In this document: positions 32,927 through 64,000 of the stretch, one piece after another
Numbering within the stretch: position 1 is the first letter of the stretch
Layout: the number at the start of each line of letters is the position of its first letter
Origin: Cyanoderma ruficeps
Lineage: Eukaryota; Chordata; Aves; Passeriformes; Timaliidae
DNA: 64,000 nt
Direction of reading: 5' to 3'
Assembly: GCA_008694505.1 (NCBI GenBank)
Contig: VZDJ01000223.1
Location: 19,398-83,397 of the forward strand
The notes under the pieces: generated by a model
Told to the model about the DNA's origin: nothing
Databases searched by the model: none
Seen by the model: the letters and a program-made list of their open reading frames with translations, nothing else
Made by a program: the position numbers and the translations under genes

Positions 32927-32936
32927 CCCTCTTTGG
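32927..32936 (-). promoter_or_regulatory. Gene B degenerate CArG position
   Basis: CCAAAGAGGG aligns with the perfect CArG box of gene A, but its A/T core contains two G bases, so SRF binding should be weak or lost. Confidence 0.5.
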
Positions 32937-32960
32937 TAAAGCATTGTCTGGCAAACTGAA

Positions 32961-33002
32961 CTAAGGGCATAATTGTCATTTGACATGACCAGATATAATT
33001 AG
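32961..33002 (-). promoter_or_regulatory. Gene B distal conserved promoter elements
   Basis: The same 18-bp element (32961-32978) and AT-rich element CTAATTATATC (32992-33002) as in gene A, with similar spacing. Homology continues upstream to about 33200. Confidence 0.55.
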
Positions 33003-33959
33003 AAAATTTTGATGTCTTAGTGGCTATATGAATACATCTCCTATAAACAATCTTCCAAGGGTGTTAAGGAGAGAATCTGGACTAGTCAAAGCACTTAAAG
33101 AACTTGGATTCAGGACTTATGGATTTTATTGCTGGCTTTCCCACCGACTCACTGCACAACCTGGGATGGATTGCTTGGTATGTCAGTGCTGTAGCTATCA
33201 CAGTAGTACAATAGATAAAACAGGATGTTAAAAGATAAATTAGCATTACTAAAACCTTTTGACAGTTTTGTTGGTTTAACCCTGAAAGCAGAAATGCAGA
33301 TGCCTAAGAGGTGAGGAGGGTGGCCGGCACAGCAGGGTGGTCAGCTAAACACTGCAGCAGGGAGAGGTTGGTTCTCCCTGGGTTTTTAAGCTGATGGCTC
33401 TGACAGATGTGAGGCAGCCTTAGGGGTATCAGGAAGAGTGTGCACATACAGAGGCACGTGTCTGTGTGCCTCTTCACACACACTTCAGATTGCAAATAAG
33501 TGTGAGATTCTCTAAGGACTTTTCATGTGAACCCTGTGATGGGTTATCCCTGCTGAGACTCCTGATCTGCAGGTTAGTGCTGGTGAGCAAGATGCTCCCT
33601 GCTTTTGCTGCAACTTAACTTATCCTTAATCACTGCCTGTAACCCTAGGAAGAATAACTGATTTGAAATGCCTTCCAACTGAAACCAGCACACCTACTTG
33701 CAAATGTGTAAGAAAAATCCTCTTTTCAGTAATACCTATACAAATAATTGGATGTATGCACCAACACAGCATGCAGTCCCAGATGATCTCTACCTGATCC
33801 ATCCTCAGTCCAGCACTTCCATTTCATTACAAATATCTTGCACACTTAGTCCAAAACACCACGGGTATACCAGAGCACTGGGGGTGGCAGACATGCCTGG
33901 GCAACGCTGATGGAGAGAAGGGAAGGGGATTTACTGATGGTGCTGGAGAGAGACTGATC

Positions 33960-34440
33960 TTGTTTTAGGAACACAGCACAGTCATATGAGCTGATTTAAA
34001 TCCTGTCAGATTTAGGATGAGGTACTTAACAGCTTCTTTGCCTCAGTCATCAACAGAAAGAGTGATTATCCCGAGGGCAACCAGCCTCTTAAACTGTTAG
34101 TCAGGGAAGGGGAGCAGAATGGACTCCCTGCAATCCAGGGGGAATTAGTCAGCGACCTGCTGATCTTAAACACTCACAAGTCTGTGAGGCCAGACAGGAT
34201 CCACCTGAGGCCACTGAGAGAACTGTGGGAAGCATTTCCACACTTATCATCAGTCCTGACCAACCAGGACTTTCCTTCAACCAGGTGTGAGAGACTGAAA
34301 AGATTGATGTCCTGAGACATTTTGGGATGCATGTGTGTGGAGGAAGGGCAGGTCAGGCCCTGTCCTGGTGAGGCAGTGCCCTTCCCCACACCCCACCCAC
34401 CTAGAGCCGTGATTCTATGATTCTATAGCTGAGAGTGCTG
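33960..34440 (+). mobile_element. CR1-like LINE fragment
   Basis: Includes segments resembling CR1 ORF2 5' to the reverse transcriptase (GAGGCCAGACAGGATCCACC) and ends with GATTCTATGATTCTAT-type tail repeats. Heavily decayed. Confidence 0.55.
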
Positions 34441-34764
34441 GGCTAGATCACCTGACTTTGGGGACGTTGTCTTTCCAGTGGCCAACAACAAAGAGACTCA
34501 GAGAGCTCTTTTCTACTCAGAGAGCTCTTCTGGGGTTTTGCTGTTGTGCTGTGCAGGATGTGGACCCAGATGGGCAAGAGGCAGGAGGGAGGCACACAGC
34601 CAGGTAGCTGTGGGAAGGTCTGGTTTGAATAGGAAGCAGTCAGTGAGTTGAGATGTCTCCAGGTATTGACACTCATAGTCCAGTGGTAGAACATAAAACC
34701 TTTTAGGAAAATGGTCCAAATCTCAGAAGAAGGTTGTGAAGTAGAACACAGCAATGAAAGAGAT

Positions 34765-35450
34765 TATTTAATCCAGATGGCTTTTGAATATCTCCAAGGA
34801 TGGAGATGTCACAATAGCTCTGGGAAACTTGTGCCAGTGCTCAGTCACCCTTATAGGAAAAAGAATTCCCAGATTTTTACAGGGTGAAATGCATGTCAAA
34901 TTGTGCCAATTGCCTCTTCTCTTGCCACTGGGCACCACTAAAAAGGGCCTGGTTCCATCATCTACGCACCTCCAGGTATTGATATCCATGGATACGATTC
35001 ACTTGATCATTTTCTTCTCCAGGCTGAACAGTCTCCAGCCTTCCCTTATGGGAGAGATGCTCCAGTCCCTCATTCATCTAACCGGCCCTTTTCTGGACCC
35101 TCTCCAGTAACTCTGTATCTCTCTCACACTGGTGAGCTGAGCGCTGGACATCACTCTACGTGTGGCCTCAGGGCTGAATTAAGGGCAAGGATCACCTCCC
35201 TCTACCCACTGCAACACTCCTCCTAATGCAGACACCATTCAGCCTCTTCACAGAAAGAACACGTTGTTGGCTCCTGCTCAACTTGCTGTCCCCCAGAACC
35301 TCCAGGTTCGTTTTTTGCAAAGCTGCTTTTCACCTGTTCAGCATATACTGGTGCCTGGGCTTGTTCCTCTCCAGGTTCAGGGCTTTGCACTTGCTTTGTG
35401 TTATTGGGTCCCAGATTCACCTCAGGGCTTTGCCTCACCAGTACTCAGCT
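34765..35450 (-). mobile_element. CR1 LINE fragment
   Basis: Reversed CR1 3' region with typical words TCCAGGCTGAACAGTC and TTTTCTGGACCCTCTCCAG. It has no poly(A) and is truncated. Confidence 0.75.
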
Positions 35451-37484
35451 ACACACTGTCCTTAACACAGAAATCACTTAATGTTAAATGGACCTCAGCA
35501 TTTGTAGAATCACAGAGACTCAAATCTTACCAACATGTTTATTTGTATTGCTAATTAAGTTATGTAAAGAAGATAAAATGTTAAAACATCAACTACTTTC
35601 ACTTGAAAGCTCTAAATTCATACCCATTTCCTTTTTTCCTCTTTTTCATTAACGAAATAAGACACAGAAAACAAGAACTTCTCTTTCAGTGTTTTGAGTG
35701 GTTGTTTTTCAGTATCTTTTTGAGGGAAATTAGAGCTAAAGGAATGGCAGCTGTAGGAGCATGTGTTGTCAATACAGGTAGTATATGAACCCTCAGTCAA
35801 TGTCTACAGGGGAAAGACACTAGGTTTGTGGAGGCTGGAAGAGGAGACAGGAGCAAGTGCAAAAAAAAGGTTGAGTAAATAACCCAGCATTCCATGTTGT
35901 AGTGTATGACATAAAGCTCATGAAAAGTGAAGTGTTTGTTCAGCTGTCATGAGCATCCCTGGAAAGCAGTCTAAGCTACTGAGCATCTGCTTTGGATTTG
36001 GTTTAATTTATACAGCTCTTCTCTTTCACCAAGGTATCATTTATATGATACCGGTATAGTGGTTTCTTGCAAAGAAGTAGTCTCTAATCTGAAATTGATG
36101 ATTCAGATTTCACTGTAGTTTTACTCTCTAGATCCCAAAAAAATTACTTCAGGGGAAACTTTGCCATGTTTCCTGTGTCCAGGTACAGCAAGGAGAAATC
36201 TGTCCAGGAAGGAATCTGTTGAAAGAAGTGTAAGCACCTCAAAGTTTAAATAAAAAAGCAAGGGAAAAAAAAAAAAGAAAGCAATGTTTCCTGAGAGCCA
36301 TTAATATTCTGTCAATTCTATTTCCATCTCTGCAGGGTGAACGTCACTGGGACCAGAAGCAAACCACAGCAGAGATAAATGGGAAGAGGCAGGCTGGAAA
36401 CCATCTCTGGATACAGACTGTGCTGCACAGCAATGCAGTGTCGTCAAGGTGCACATTCCCCATGGAGGAGAAAGGATTCAGTCTGCTGAAAATAGATCCT
36501 TCTTGAGACAGTGATCAGACAGCTGCTCCCTTTCTGCCAGGGCCTAAGATGTGTATTTTGTTCTCCTCATCCCGGCAGTTAACTGAGAGATAAAGAATGA
36601 AAAGGCACTTTTTAGCCAGGCTGGAGCGGGTGAGGGGAAGTTCCTGCCTGTGCTGTGTGTTGGCCATTGGAACCTCCCCCTCCTGCCTGTTCAGACTTAC
36701 CAAGCTCATGAACTGGGAACACAAGAGTGGCCTGTATGGGCAGAGGCTTTGCAGTAGGAAAAGGAATGTTGCTTTGTAGTTTTTACCCCTGGGAGCTGCT
36801 CTCAGGCTGTATGCTCTCTGATTCCTTGAGACAGATGGCCCTCCAAGGTGGTCCCTTCGGTTGGGGACATGACCAGGTGTCCCCTCTGGCTGGGGAAGTC
36901 TCCAGGTGTCCCCTCTGGCTGGGGAAGTCTCCAGGTGGCCACTCCCGTGCAGCTGAAGCCCCAGCCATCAGTGAAATCTTTGATTTCACTTCATTCAATT
37001 AACAGTTAATTCCATGCCACTTGCCAAGCATACCCCTCCAGAACACTAAATCCATAATAGTGCTTCTCATGAACATCAGCTGAAATGTCCTCAGCTGTCC
37101 AAAGCAGCAGGCTTTGGTTGCTTTCAGTCCTTGAAGAGCAACATGACCTCCAGTCAGAGTCAGAGATCTGTGGAGCTCATTGTGGCAGCAAAATGCATCT
37201 CATCACATCAGGAAGGAGCTCCACCAGGTGAGGAGCAGCAGGGCAGGCAGAGTACAGGAGATTCTTCTCATTACCACACCTGGACATATTCTCAGTGTTC
37301 ACTGTATGCTGGTAAGCATTTCTCCAGGTCCATCACAGGAATTTAGGGGTGTGGTTCAAACACTTTTTTTTTCATTCTGAGTTGCCAGGCATGATTTTTC
37401 AGAAATATGTGTATGATACAACACTAATATCACCCCCATGGGCTATTTCTGACAATAATATCACATTGAAAGACATAAGATTGC

Positions 37485-37570
37485 ATGACATCCCTGCCCA
37501 TGTCAGGGAGATTGGATTAGGTGAGATTTAAAGATTTCTTCAACCCAAATCCTCCTGTGATCTGTGTGAC
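37485..37570 (+). mobile_element. CR1 LINE 3' tail fragment
   Basis: GGATTAGGTGAGATTTAAAG followed by TTCAACCCAAATCCTCCTGTGAT resembles the CR1 3' terminus, shown here only as an approximate call. Confidence 0.55.
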
Positions 37571-38639
37571 CCTCTGAATGGCTGTACTGGGTGAGTCCAA
37601 AGGAACAGGCAGACTTTCACACCCAAGACAATTTGTCATCATCCCACTCTCCCCAGACATCCAACCTCTGCATGACATCCTACCCAGGTGGTGAAGCCTT
37701 CTAGAGAACAAACCACCTCGAGATGGTGAAAAATGTCATTTGAATGCAAAAATCAAGTCACTTACACGTGGGAAGCTGTACTGAAAATGACAATGTGTTC
37801 TGTGTGTCCCTGCCAGTAAGAGGATACAGAAGCACAAGCGCATTCCTACTATCTCCATATGAAGCCTAAGAAGCCTTTGGCCTTCTCAGGTCTCAGTGGC
37901 CTATTTATACTCCCACGTGTAGCCTGTAATGGTCATGGGATAGAGCAGATCTCCTCCTCAGCAGGGACCCCCTTGCACACCCTGCTAGTGAGTCCTGGGA
38001 GTCTGGAGAGAGCTCAGAGATGCTCAGCTTCTGCTCCAGTAGGAAACCTCCTGCTGTGGGTCGAGGGCCTGGAGAGGAGGCTCAGACACAGACAGCAGTG
38101 TCTCCTTGTGCCTGGAGACAGGTCACTGCAGCTCCTCCTCAGGTGATTGGGGTCCCTGATGCCCTGAAAAGGAATTGAGATGTGCTCAGGGCCATGGGGG
38201 GCACCAGGAATGAGCAGGATCAGTATGGATGTGCTTCTCCTCTGAGCACACATTGCAGCTAAGGTGAAAGGAAGTCAGTCCTGTGTGTGGTGGGTCACTA
38301 CTGGTGATTACTCTGCCCTACTTCAACCGAATCAGCTTGCTGGGTGACTAGTTTCTCGACCCGGATAAACCGTAGTAGATATCCCATAATGTACATCTGT
38401 TCATTGTTTACATACACATTTGATGTGTTATCATCTGTCTCTTAACGTGATGTCACACAGGGAACAGACTTGTGACAAGCAGCTGTGGTTGGGCATGCTT
38501 CTCAAATTGGGTTCCTCTCAATGACAATGGGTGGGACTCAAGAGTGCCACAGCCCAGCTCACAGAGCAGTGGGGAGACAGGTAAAGCAGCAAACTTTCCT
38601 TTGGGGCTGAGTATCAGAGTTGTGCTGTTAATCAGACTC

Positions 38640-38775
38640 CTCATGTTCCCAGCAAACACCAGCGGAAGAGCTGGCCTAGGAGGTGACATTCAGGATGTCC
38701 TTTCTGTCACCCACCACAGCAGCTGAGGAGCTCCTGTTACAGAGCAGGGGAGTGGGGTGGGCAGGCTAAGACGCC
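38640..38775. repeat. Weaker homologous spacer block, B-C spacer copy
   Basis: Partner of 13750-13895, with indels between the copies. Confidence 0.6.
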
Positions 38776-40384
38776 TCTGGGTAAGACAAAGTCAAAAGAA
38801 GGCAAGTGGCAAAAGGGGGAGGGAAGGAGAACTAGGATTAGGTGCATAATATTAGCACAAGCAGCAACTGTATCCTAAAAAAGACAGCAATGAGGTGCTG
38901 GTATCTTCCTTGGTTGGCACTCATTTGGGACAGATGCACAAATCCTACTTCTGGGCGGATTTCAGTGCTGTAAATGGAAATAAACTGGTATAGAATTTCT
39001 ATAAATCTGCTCACTTTAGAAATTAAGTTTTTCAAGACTAAGACAGCCCAGTGGACTACCACAGAATTTTCTGAGTGACACTCACTGTAGTGAAGTTGCC
39101 AACAGGACACACAGCAGAATTTTCTAGTGACATTTCTGACGTAACTTGTTCTTGCAGAAAAGTTCCTTTTACATCCTTACAAAATTTATTAACAGTTTCA
39201 TTATTTTATATTGGAATACAGATTCCCTTGTGGGTCCTGCTAGATATTTCTTAATTTCTCTCTGCATTCATCTCATGTGCCAAGGGAAGAATACAAGTCC
39301 CTGCTGCTCCTGAAGGGCAAATCGGTTGTGCAAAGCAGAACAGCCCCAGTTTTTTTTCCTTGGATGATCCTACATAAAACATATGCCACAGAGTGGGCTC
39401 AAGAAGAGTGACAAGCCCTGTGGGGTGGGCCACAGCAGCAGCTCAAAACTTGGACCACTCTGCACCACCCCCGTCTGCTTTCCCTCTGCCGGAGAGAGAA
39501 CCAGCTACTGAGGCTGCTGGACCCCAACCCGAGCTACCTGCCCTGCCTGGGAGCTGAGGTCTGGCCATGCTGGGGGGCCCCAGGCTCCACCTGTGAGTAG
39601 CCCCTGAATTCTTCAGCCCTCTGGGTAGGTCTGGATTTTCATTCTGTCCTCCCGGTACAGCTTGTGTTCCCAGGTTTGGGAAATGCTGCCTAAGGATATG
39701 TTCTCCTCAGTGTAGAGAGCTCTGCTGAGCGCTGTGCCTGGGCGTGAGTGACGAGCCCTTCTCAGCAGTAATGAAACACCAGAATAAATACAGCAAATGG
39801 TTTCTTCAAAACTAAAATTAGGCTTTAAAAAGAATTTCAGAGATGGAGTATGAGTTAGTCTTTTGCAGATTATCATTGTAGTGTTTCCCAGCAGTTCCCC
39901 TCAGATTTTTCCTTCCCTTACATCCCTAGACCTGTTCTGAGTTGCCCTTTCCTCCACCCCCACATCCTCTACTGTCTTATCACTTATGTTATTTCCTTGA
40001 ACACATCCATCTTGCTGTCCTCCTCCCAGACTCTTTCTGGACTCCCCAGCACTGTTTCAACCCCACCTCAGTTCTGTGGTTACTCTTCCACACTCTCTGC
40101 TACAAATTTTTTTCTGCAACAAGAGTCATAATATATCAAGTTCAGCTGCTCACACCTAATTGGGGCCCAGCTCTATTTGATCTGAACATGTTCAACAGGC
40201 TGCACCTGCTCCACTTGGCTAAGAGAGGGGACAAGACTTCCTGCAATGCTGCTGTTCCTGGAGCAAGCCCTGCCTCCGATTTCCTCACCAGGGAAGGGAT
40301 TAGTGAACTGGGGCCTCTTGCTGATCTGCAAAGCAAGACAGTCTTCTGGGTCCACAGGCATTGCATTAATTTGTTAGTTTACAA

Positions 40385-41095
40385 GAGAGGGGTTGCCTCA
40401 TCCACCCCAAGGAGCCCCAGCTGACTGCTGGCAGTACCTGGGCAGCTGCTGTGTTGCCCATGGGACAGCACATCCCAGGAGAGAAAGGCCATGGAGCCGG
40501 GCCGGCACAGGGCCATTGCATGGACTCCAAAGGGGAACACTCTGGATTCGGGCTCTGAGCAGGGAGAGCACACTCAGGCCCCATTCTGATGTTTAACCTT
40601 TCAGCTGGCAGTGGAGCTGTGCTGCAGAGAGTCTCTCTGGGGTAAGAATAGCAGCTGCTGCCTTGGGACACAGCGCACGTGTCCAGCTCCTCCACGGCAG
40701 CACGTTGCAGTGTGACATAGAAGGCAGCCTACCCGCCCAGGAATGTCTTCAGGCGCTATTTGTGGAAGCAAATCATCCCCACAAACAGGCACGACCCTGC
40801 ACAGGAGTCTTAGGAGACCAGGGCTATTTTGGGCTTTTGACATTGAGGATGAAAGAAGACACATGATGGGCTGATCCTCCTGGAGCCTCCTCCAAAGCTC
40901 CTATCAGCCTTGTCCCCTCCTCCAGCAATGGCTCTTGTGAAGGCTGAGGGGCAGTTTGGTGTGGCCTTGGAGCCCAGGAGGTGAGGGCAGAAGGAGAAGT
41001 GAGAATGCAGGGGGGCAGGGTCAGCCCTGAGTGGCATCAGCAGTGCCCAATTGTGCTCAGGGCAGGTTCTCCCTGAGGGTGTGCCCCTGTCCTGA
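40385..41095. repeat. Intergenic duplicated block, copy 3' of gene C
   Basis: Partner of 15075-15784, about 0.6 kb downstream of the gene C poly(A) signal, thus at the same relative place. Confidence 0.9.
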
Positions 41096-41689
41096 GCTCA
41101 GGGCATGGGGCTGCCTGCTTTCTTCTTAACCACACCCATGAGAGTGAGAGGAAATGCCCGAGTATTGTAAGGCTCTAGACAACTTGCTGAAACACAAATC
41201 CTGTGCATCCAGGAGGGTATTTACTTCTTTCCACCTGAAGCTCTCCTTTTCTGAGCAGTTCTTCAGCACCAGGAGTGTTTGAGAGCCCCATTTTCCTGTT
41301 CCCAGCCATCACAAAGTCCCTCCCCAACTTACTCCCATCCTTTTAACATCCTCTTTCTGGTGTGGATTTCTCTCATTCCACTTTTTTATCTCTGATTTAT
41401 CTCTTTTTGATTTACCCAGATTTGTGAATAGTTGCAGATTAAACTGTCAGAGGAAAAATCACCACTTTCCCAGAAGAGTTTTCTGCCTGGATCAGCCAGC
41501 AAAGTTGGTCCCTCTTGTGACTCCATATTCAGCTGGACTGATGCACAGCAGCAGTGTTAGTAGGCAGGAACAAGTGGCCAGGGGACTGAGGGTGTATTGG
41601 GTAGCTTATAAAGACTCAAACCCTCCTTTTTGACTATACTTAACTTAGTAACAAAATGAGACTCTCATTTAAACATTCACTTTGGAGCA
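41096..41689. other. B-C spacer next to the gene C 3' end
   Basis: No feature recognised. Confidence 0.5.
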
Positions 41690-41828
41690 TCTGAAGTTGC
41701 AAGTATCTATTTTATTGACACTAGTACAGCAACAGCAACAGAAAATGTTTGTGTTCATAAACAAAGGGAAAATTACTTCCACAGCTGGAGAGATACTTTG
41801 TGAAAGTTCTAGTTATCCCAGAGGAAGC
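41690..41828 (-). other. Gene C 3' UTR
   Basis: About 120-140 nt from the TGA at 41829-41831 to a cleavage site expected shortly below the AATAAA at 41711-41716. Length is comparable to the gene B 3' UTR. Confidence 0.65.
41711..41716 (-). terminator. Gene C poly(A) signal AATAAA
   Basis: TTTATT on the plus strand, the first canonical hexamer after the gene C stop, about 115 nt downstream of it. Confidence 0.8.
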
Positions 41829-62842
<21,014 letters not shown>

Positions 62843-62846
62843 GGCT
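62843..62846 (-). other. Gene C start-codon exon 5' UTR bases
   Basis: The acceptor CTGTCTTTCAG is followed by AGCC and then ATG, so only four untranslated bases precede the start in this exon. Confidence 0.65.
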
Positions 62847-63376
62847 CTGAAAGACAGACCCTGCTGGGCTGCTCCACTGTGTGGTGCTTAGGGCAGAGTG
62901 GAGCTGAACATTCACCCCCAGCTGGCTGCTCCAAGCTCACTCCTCCCAGCTCTCAGGTGTGTGCAGCGAGATCTTGAGGGAGTTTGCTTTTCCAAGCTGG
63001 AAGGTACAAAGGCAGTGAAGAAGAGCTACCACCTGTCATGGCCCCAGGGAAAGGAGATCCATGTCCAAAGGAGGAGGAGGGCTCCCCAGGAAAGTGGTCA
63101 GATCTGCAGGATTCATGTATCCTTGGAAAAGGGAAGCCCTGAAGATTATTTCTCTTCTGGTTTTTAATTTATGACTTCCCCCACTGTCTATTTACATGGA
63201 ACCTGCTCTAGTCCTCTGATGAGCAGCCACAGTGGGCAGGAATGGATGTGTGCTGTGGCTTGTTAAAGGAGCTTATGAAGGGGGAAAAACAGGGACCTGT
63301 CCACAGTGAGCACAGGGGAAAAGCCAGCTCATGCCAACCTGGGCAAGCTGTTAGTGTTCATGTCTCAAATCCTCAC

Positions 63377-63429
63377 CTTAACAATCAGTCAACAGAAAGC
63401 AGGAAGGAACCAGCTGACATCTCGTATCT
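63377..63429 (-). other. Gene C candidate non-coding 5' exon
   Basis: Fifty-three nt bounded by a strong acceptor (TTTCTCTTTCAG) and a strong donor (TTAAG|GTGAGGAT), between the TATA box and the start-codon exon. Confidence 0.55.
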
Positions 63430-63737
63430 CTGAAAGAGAAAGAGTCAAAGGTCAGACTTCAACTAAACTGCAGACTCTCCAAAGGTCCAACACCTCTTCC
63501 TGCAAGTAACTGTGCCTTTTGAGGGCCAGCAAAGTTCACCAGGGACCACTCCTTCCCTGCCCAAGGAACGGCCCAGCAGAGAATCTACAGCAGAATTCCC
63601 ACCACAGTGCTACAGCCTTGTGAGGCTCCAAGCATGGGAAACGAGACCTGTGGTAGGAGCCCTCTGTCCCTCCGCAGGTCAGTCACAGCATGGCCAGGAC
63701 ATCAGAAGCCACCAACAAGGGCTTTCTTCCTGACAGC

Positions 63738-63744
63738 TTTTATA
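63738..63744 (-). promoter_or_regulatory. Gene C TATA box
   Basis: TATAAAA in the context GCCTATAAAAGC, about 0.9 kb upstream of the ATG, comparable to gene A. The surrounding sequence is not similar to the A and B promoters. A CArG-like CAAATATAGG lies near 63779-63790. The first exon's donor is unclear. Confidence 0.6.
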
Positions 63745-64000
63745 GGCTCAGCTTAGTTCCCCTGGTTCAGCCCCTTCCCTATATTTGGAAGGAAGGGATC
63801 GACATTCCTGCCTGCTCACCAATTCATGTTCATTTTTTGCCATATACAGTGTGTAAAGAAAGGACCTACTCTTCTCTCCCAATTTTAGTAGCTCTGGGAT
63901 CTATCTGTGGTTTGTAGACTTTTCTTTGGTTGAAATTTCCTTTACTGGGAACATGCTCTCCTGCTGGCTACGACCACAGCCAGCACTTCACTCTCACCAG
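63745..64000. other. Region upstream of the gene C TATA box
   Basis: Likely the proximal promoter, with one CArG-like site near 63779-63790. It does not align by eye to the A or B promoters, and no further coding exon appears before the window edge. Confidence 0.4.

Larger units (their letters stand above)
33203..40384. other. B-C intergenic spacer, main part
   Basis: Between the gene B promoter and the 710-bp block. Holds three CR1 pieces and the weak homologous block; otherwise no supported gene. A short A-rich run occurs at 36264-36277. Confidence 0.6.

Overview
The window is vertebrate nuclear DNA, almost certainly from a bird and probably a songbird. It carries three sarcomeric myosin heavy chain (MYH) genes in tandem, all on the minus strand. 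Bird evidence: several CR1 retrotransposon 3' ends, and fast-MYH termini of the type known from chicken (start like MASGDAEM, tail ending IEEEE). A 135-bp fragment resembling passerine retroviral LTRs points weakly to songbirds. I see no RNA genes, CRISPR arrays or bacterial features.

Layout, in transcription order from high to low coordinates. Gene C (ATG 62842, stop 41829) has 39 coding exons, about 1941 residues once one assembly gap is filled. Its start, surface loop 1 and last exon resemble embryonic MYH3, and its position upstream of adult-fast-type genes fits the mammalian order. Much of its rod is unusually divergent. Gene B (ATG 31275, stop 16561) has 38 coding exons, about 1943 residues if intact, and is an adult fast skeletal type. 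As assembled it lacks the P-loop codons (gap at 29926) and has a 17-nt deletion in a rod exon that shifts the frame. Gene A (ATG 6028) is a second fast-type gene; only the first 19 coding exons (about 802 residues: motor, converter and start of the IQ helix) lie inside the window.

Regulation and intergenic DNA. Genes A and B have matching promoters: TATA box, paired CATCTG E-boxes, a CArG position (perfect in A, decayed in B), a conserved 18-bp element and an AT-rich element. These are followed by short non-coding 5' exons with standard splice sites. Gene C has its own TATA box at 63738-63744. Poly(A) signals lie at 16452-16457 (B) and 41711-41716 (C). The two intergenic spacers (about 9.5 and 8.8 kb) share a 710-bp near-identical block about 0.6-0.7 kb downstream of genes B and C, and a second weaker homologous block.

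The most notable signal is mosaic paralogy. Tracts with no visible difference between genes (365 nt of A/B including a whole intron; 194 nt inside one B/C exon) have abrupt edges against divergent sequence. This is the signature of gene conversion, or of assembly collapse. Two of the four N bases abut or sit within such tracts and a third lies at the edge of a near-identical exon, so both explanations must be weighed.

The genes encode thick-filament motors of skeletal muscle. In vertebrates such clustered copies are expressed in different fibre types and developmental stages, so conversion of the motor beside divergence of the rods, loops and promoters is the main biological theme here.
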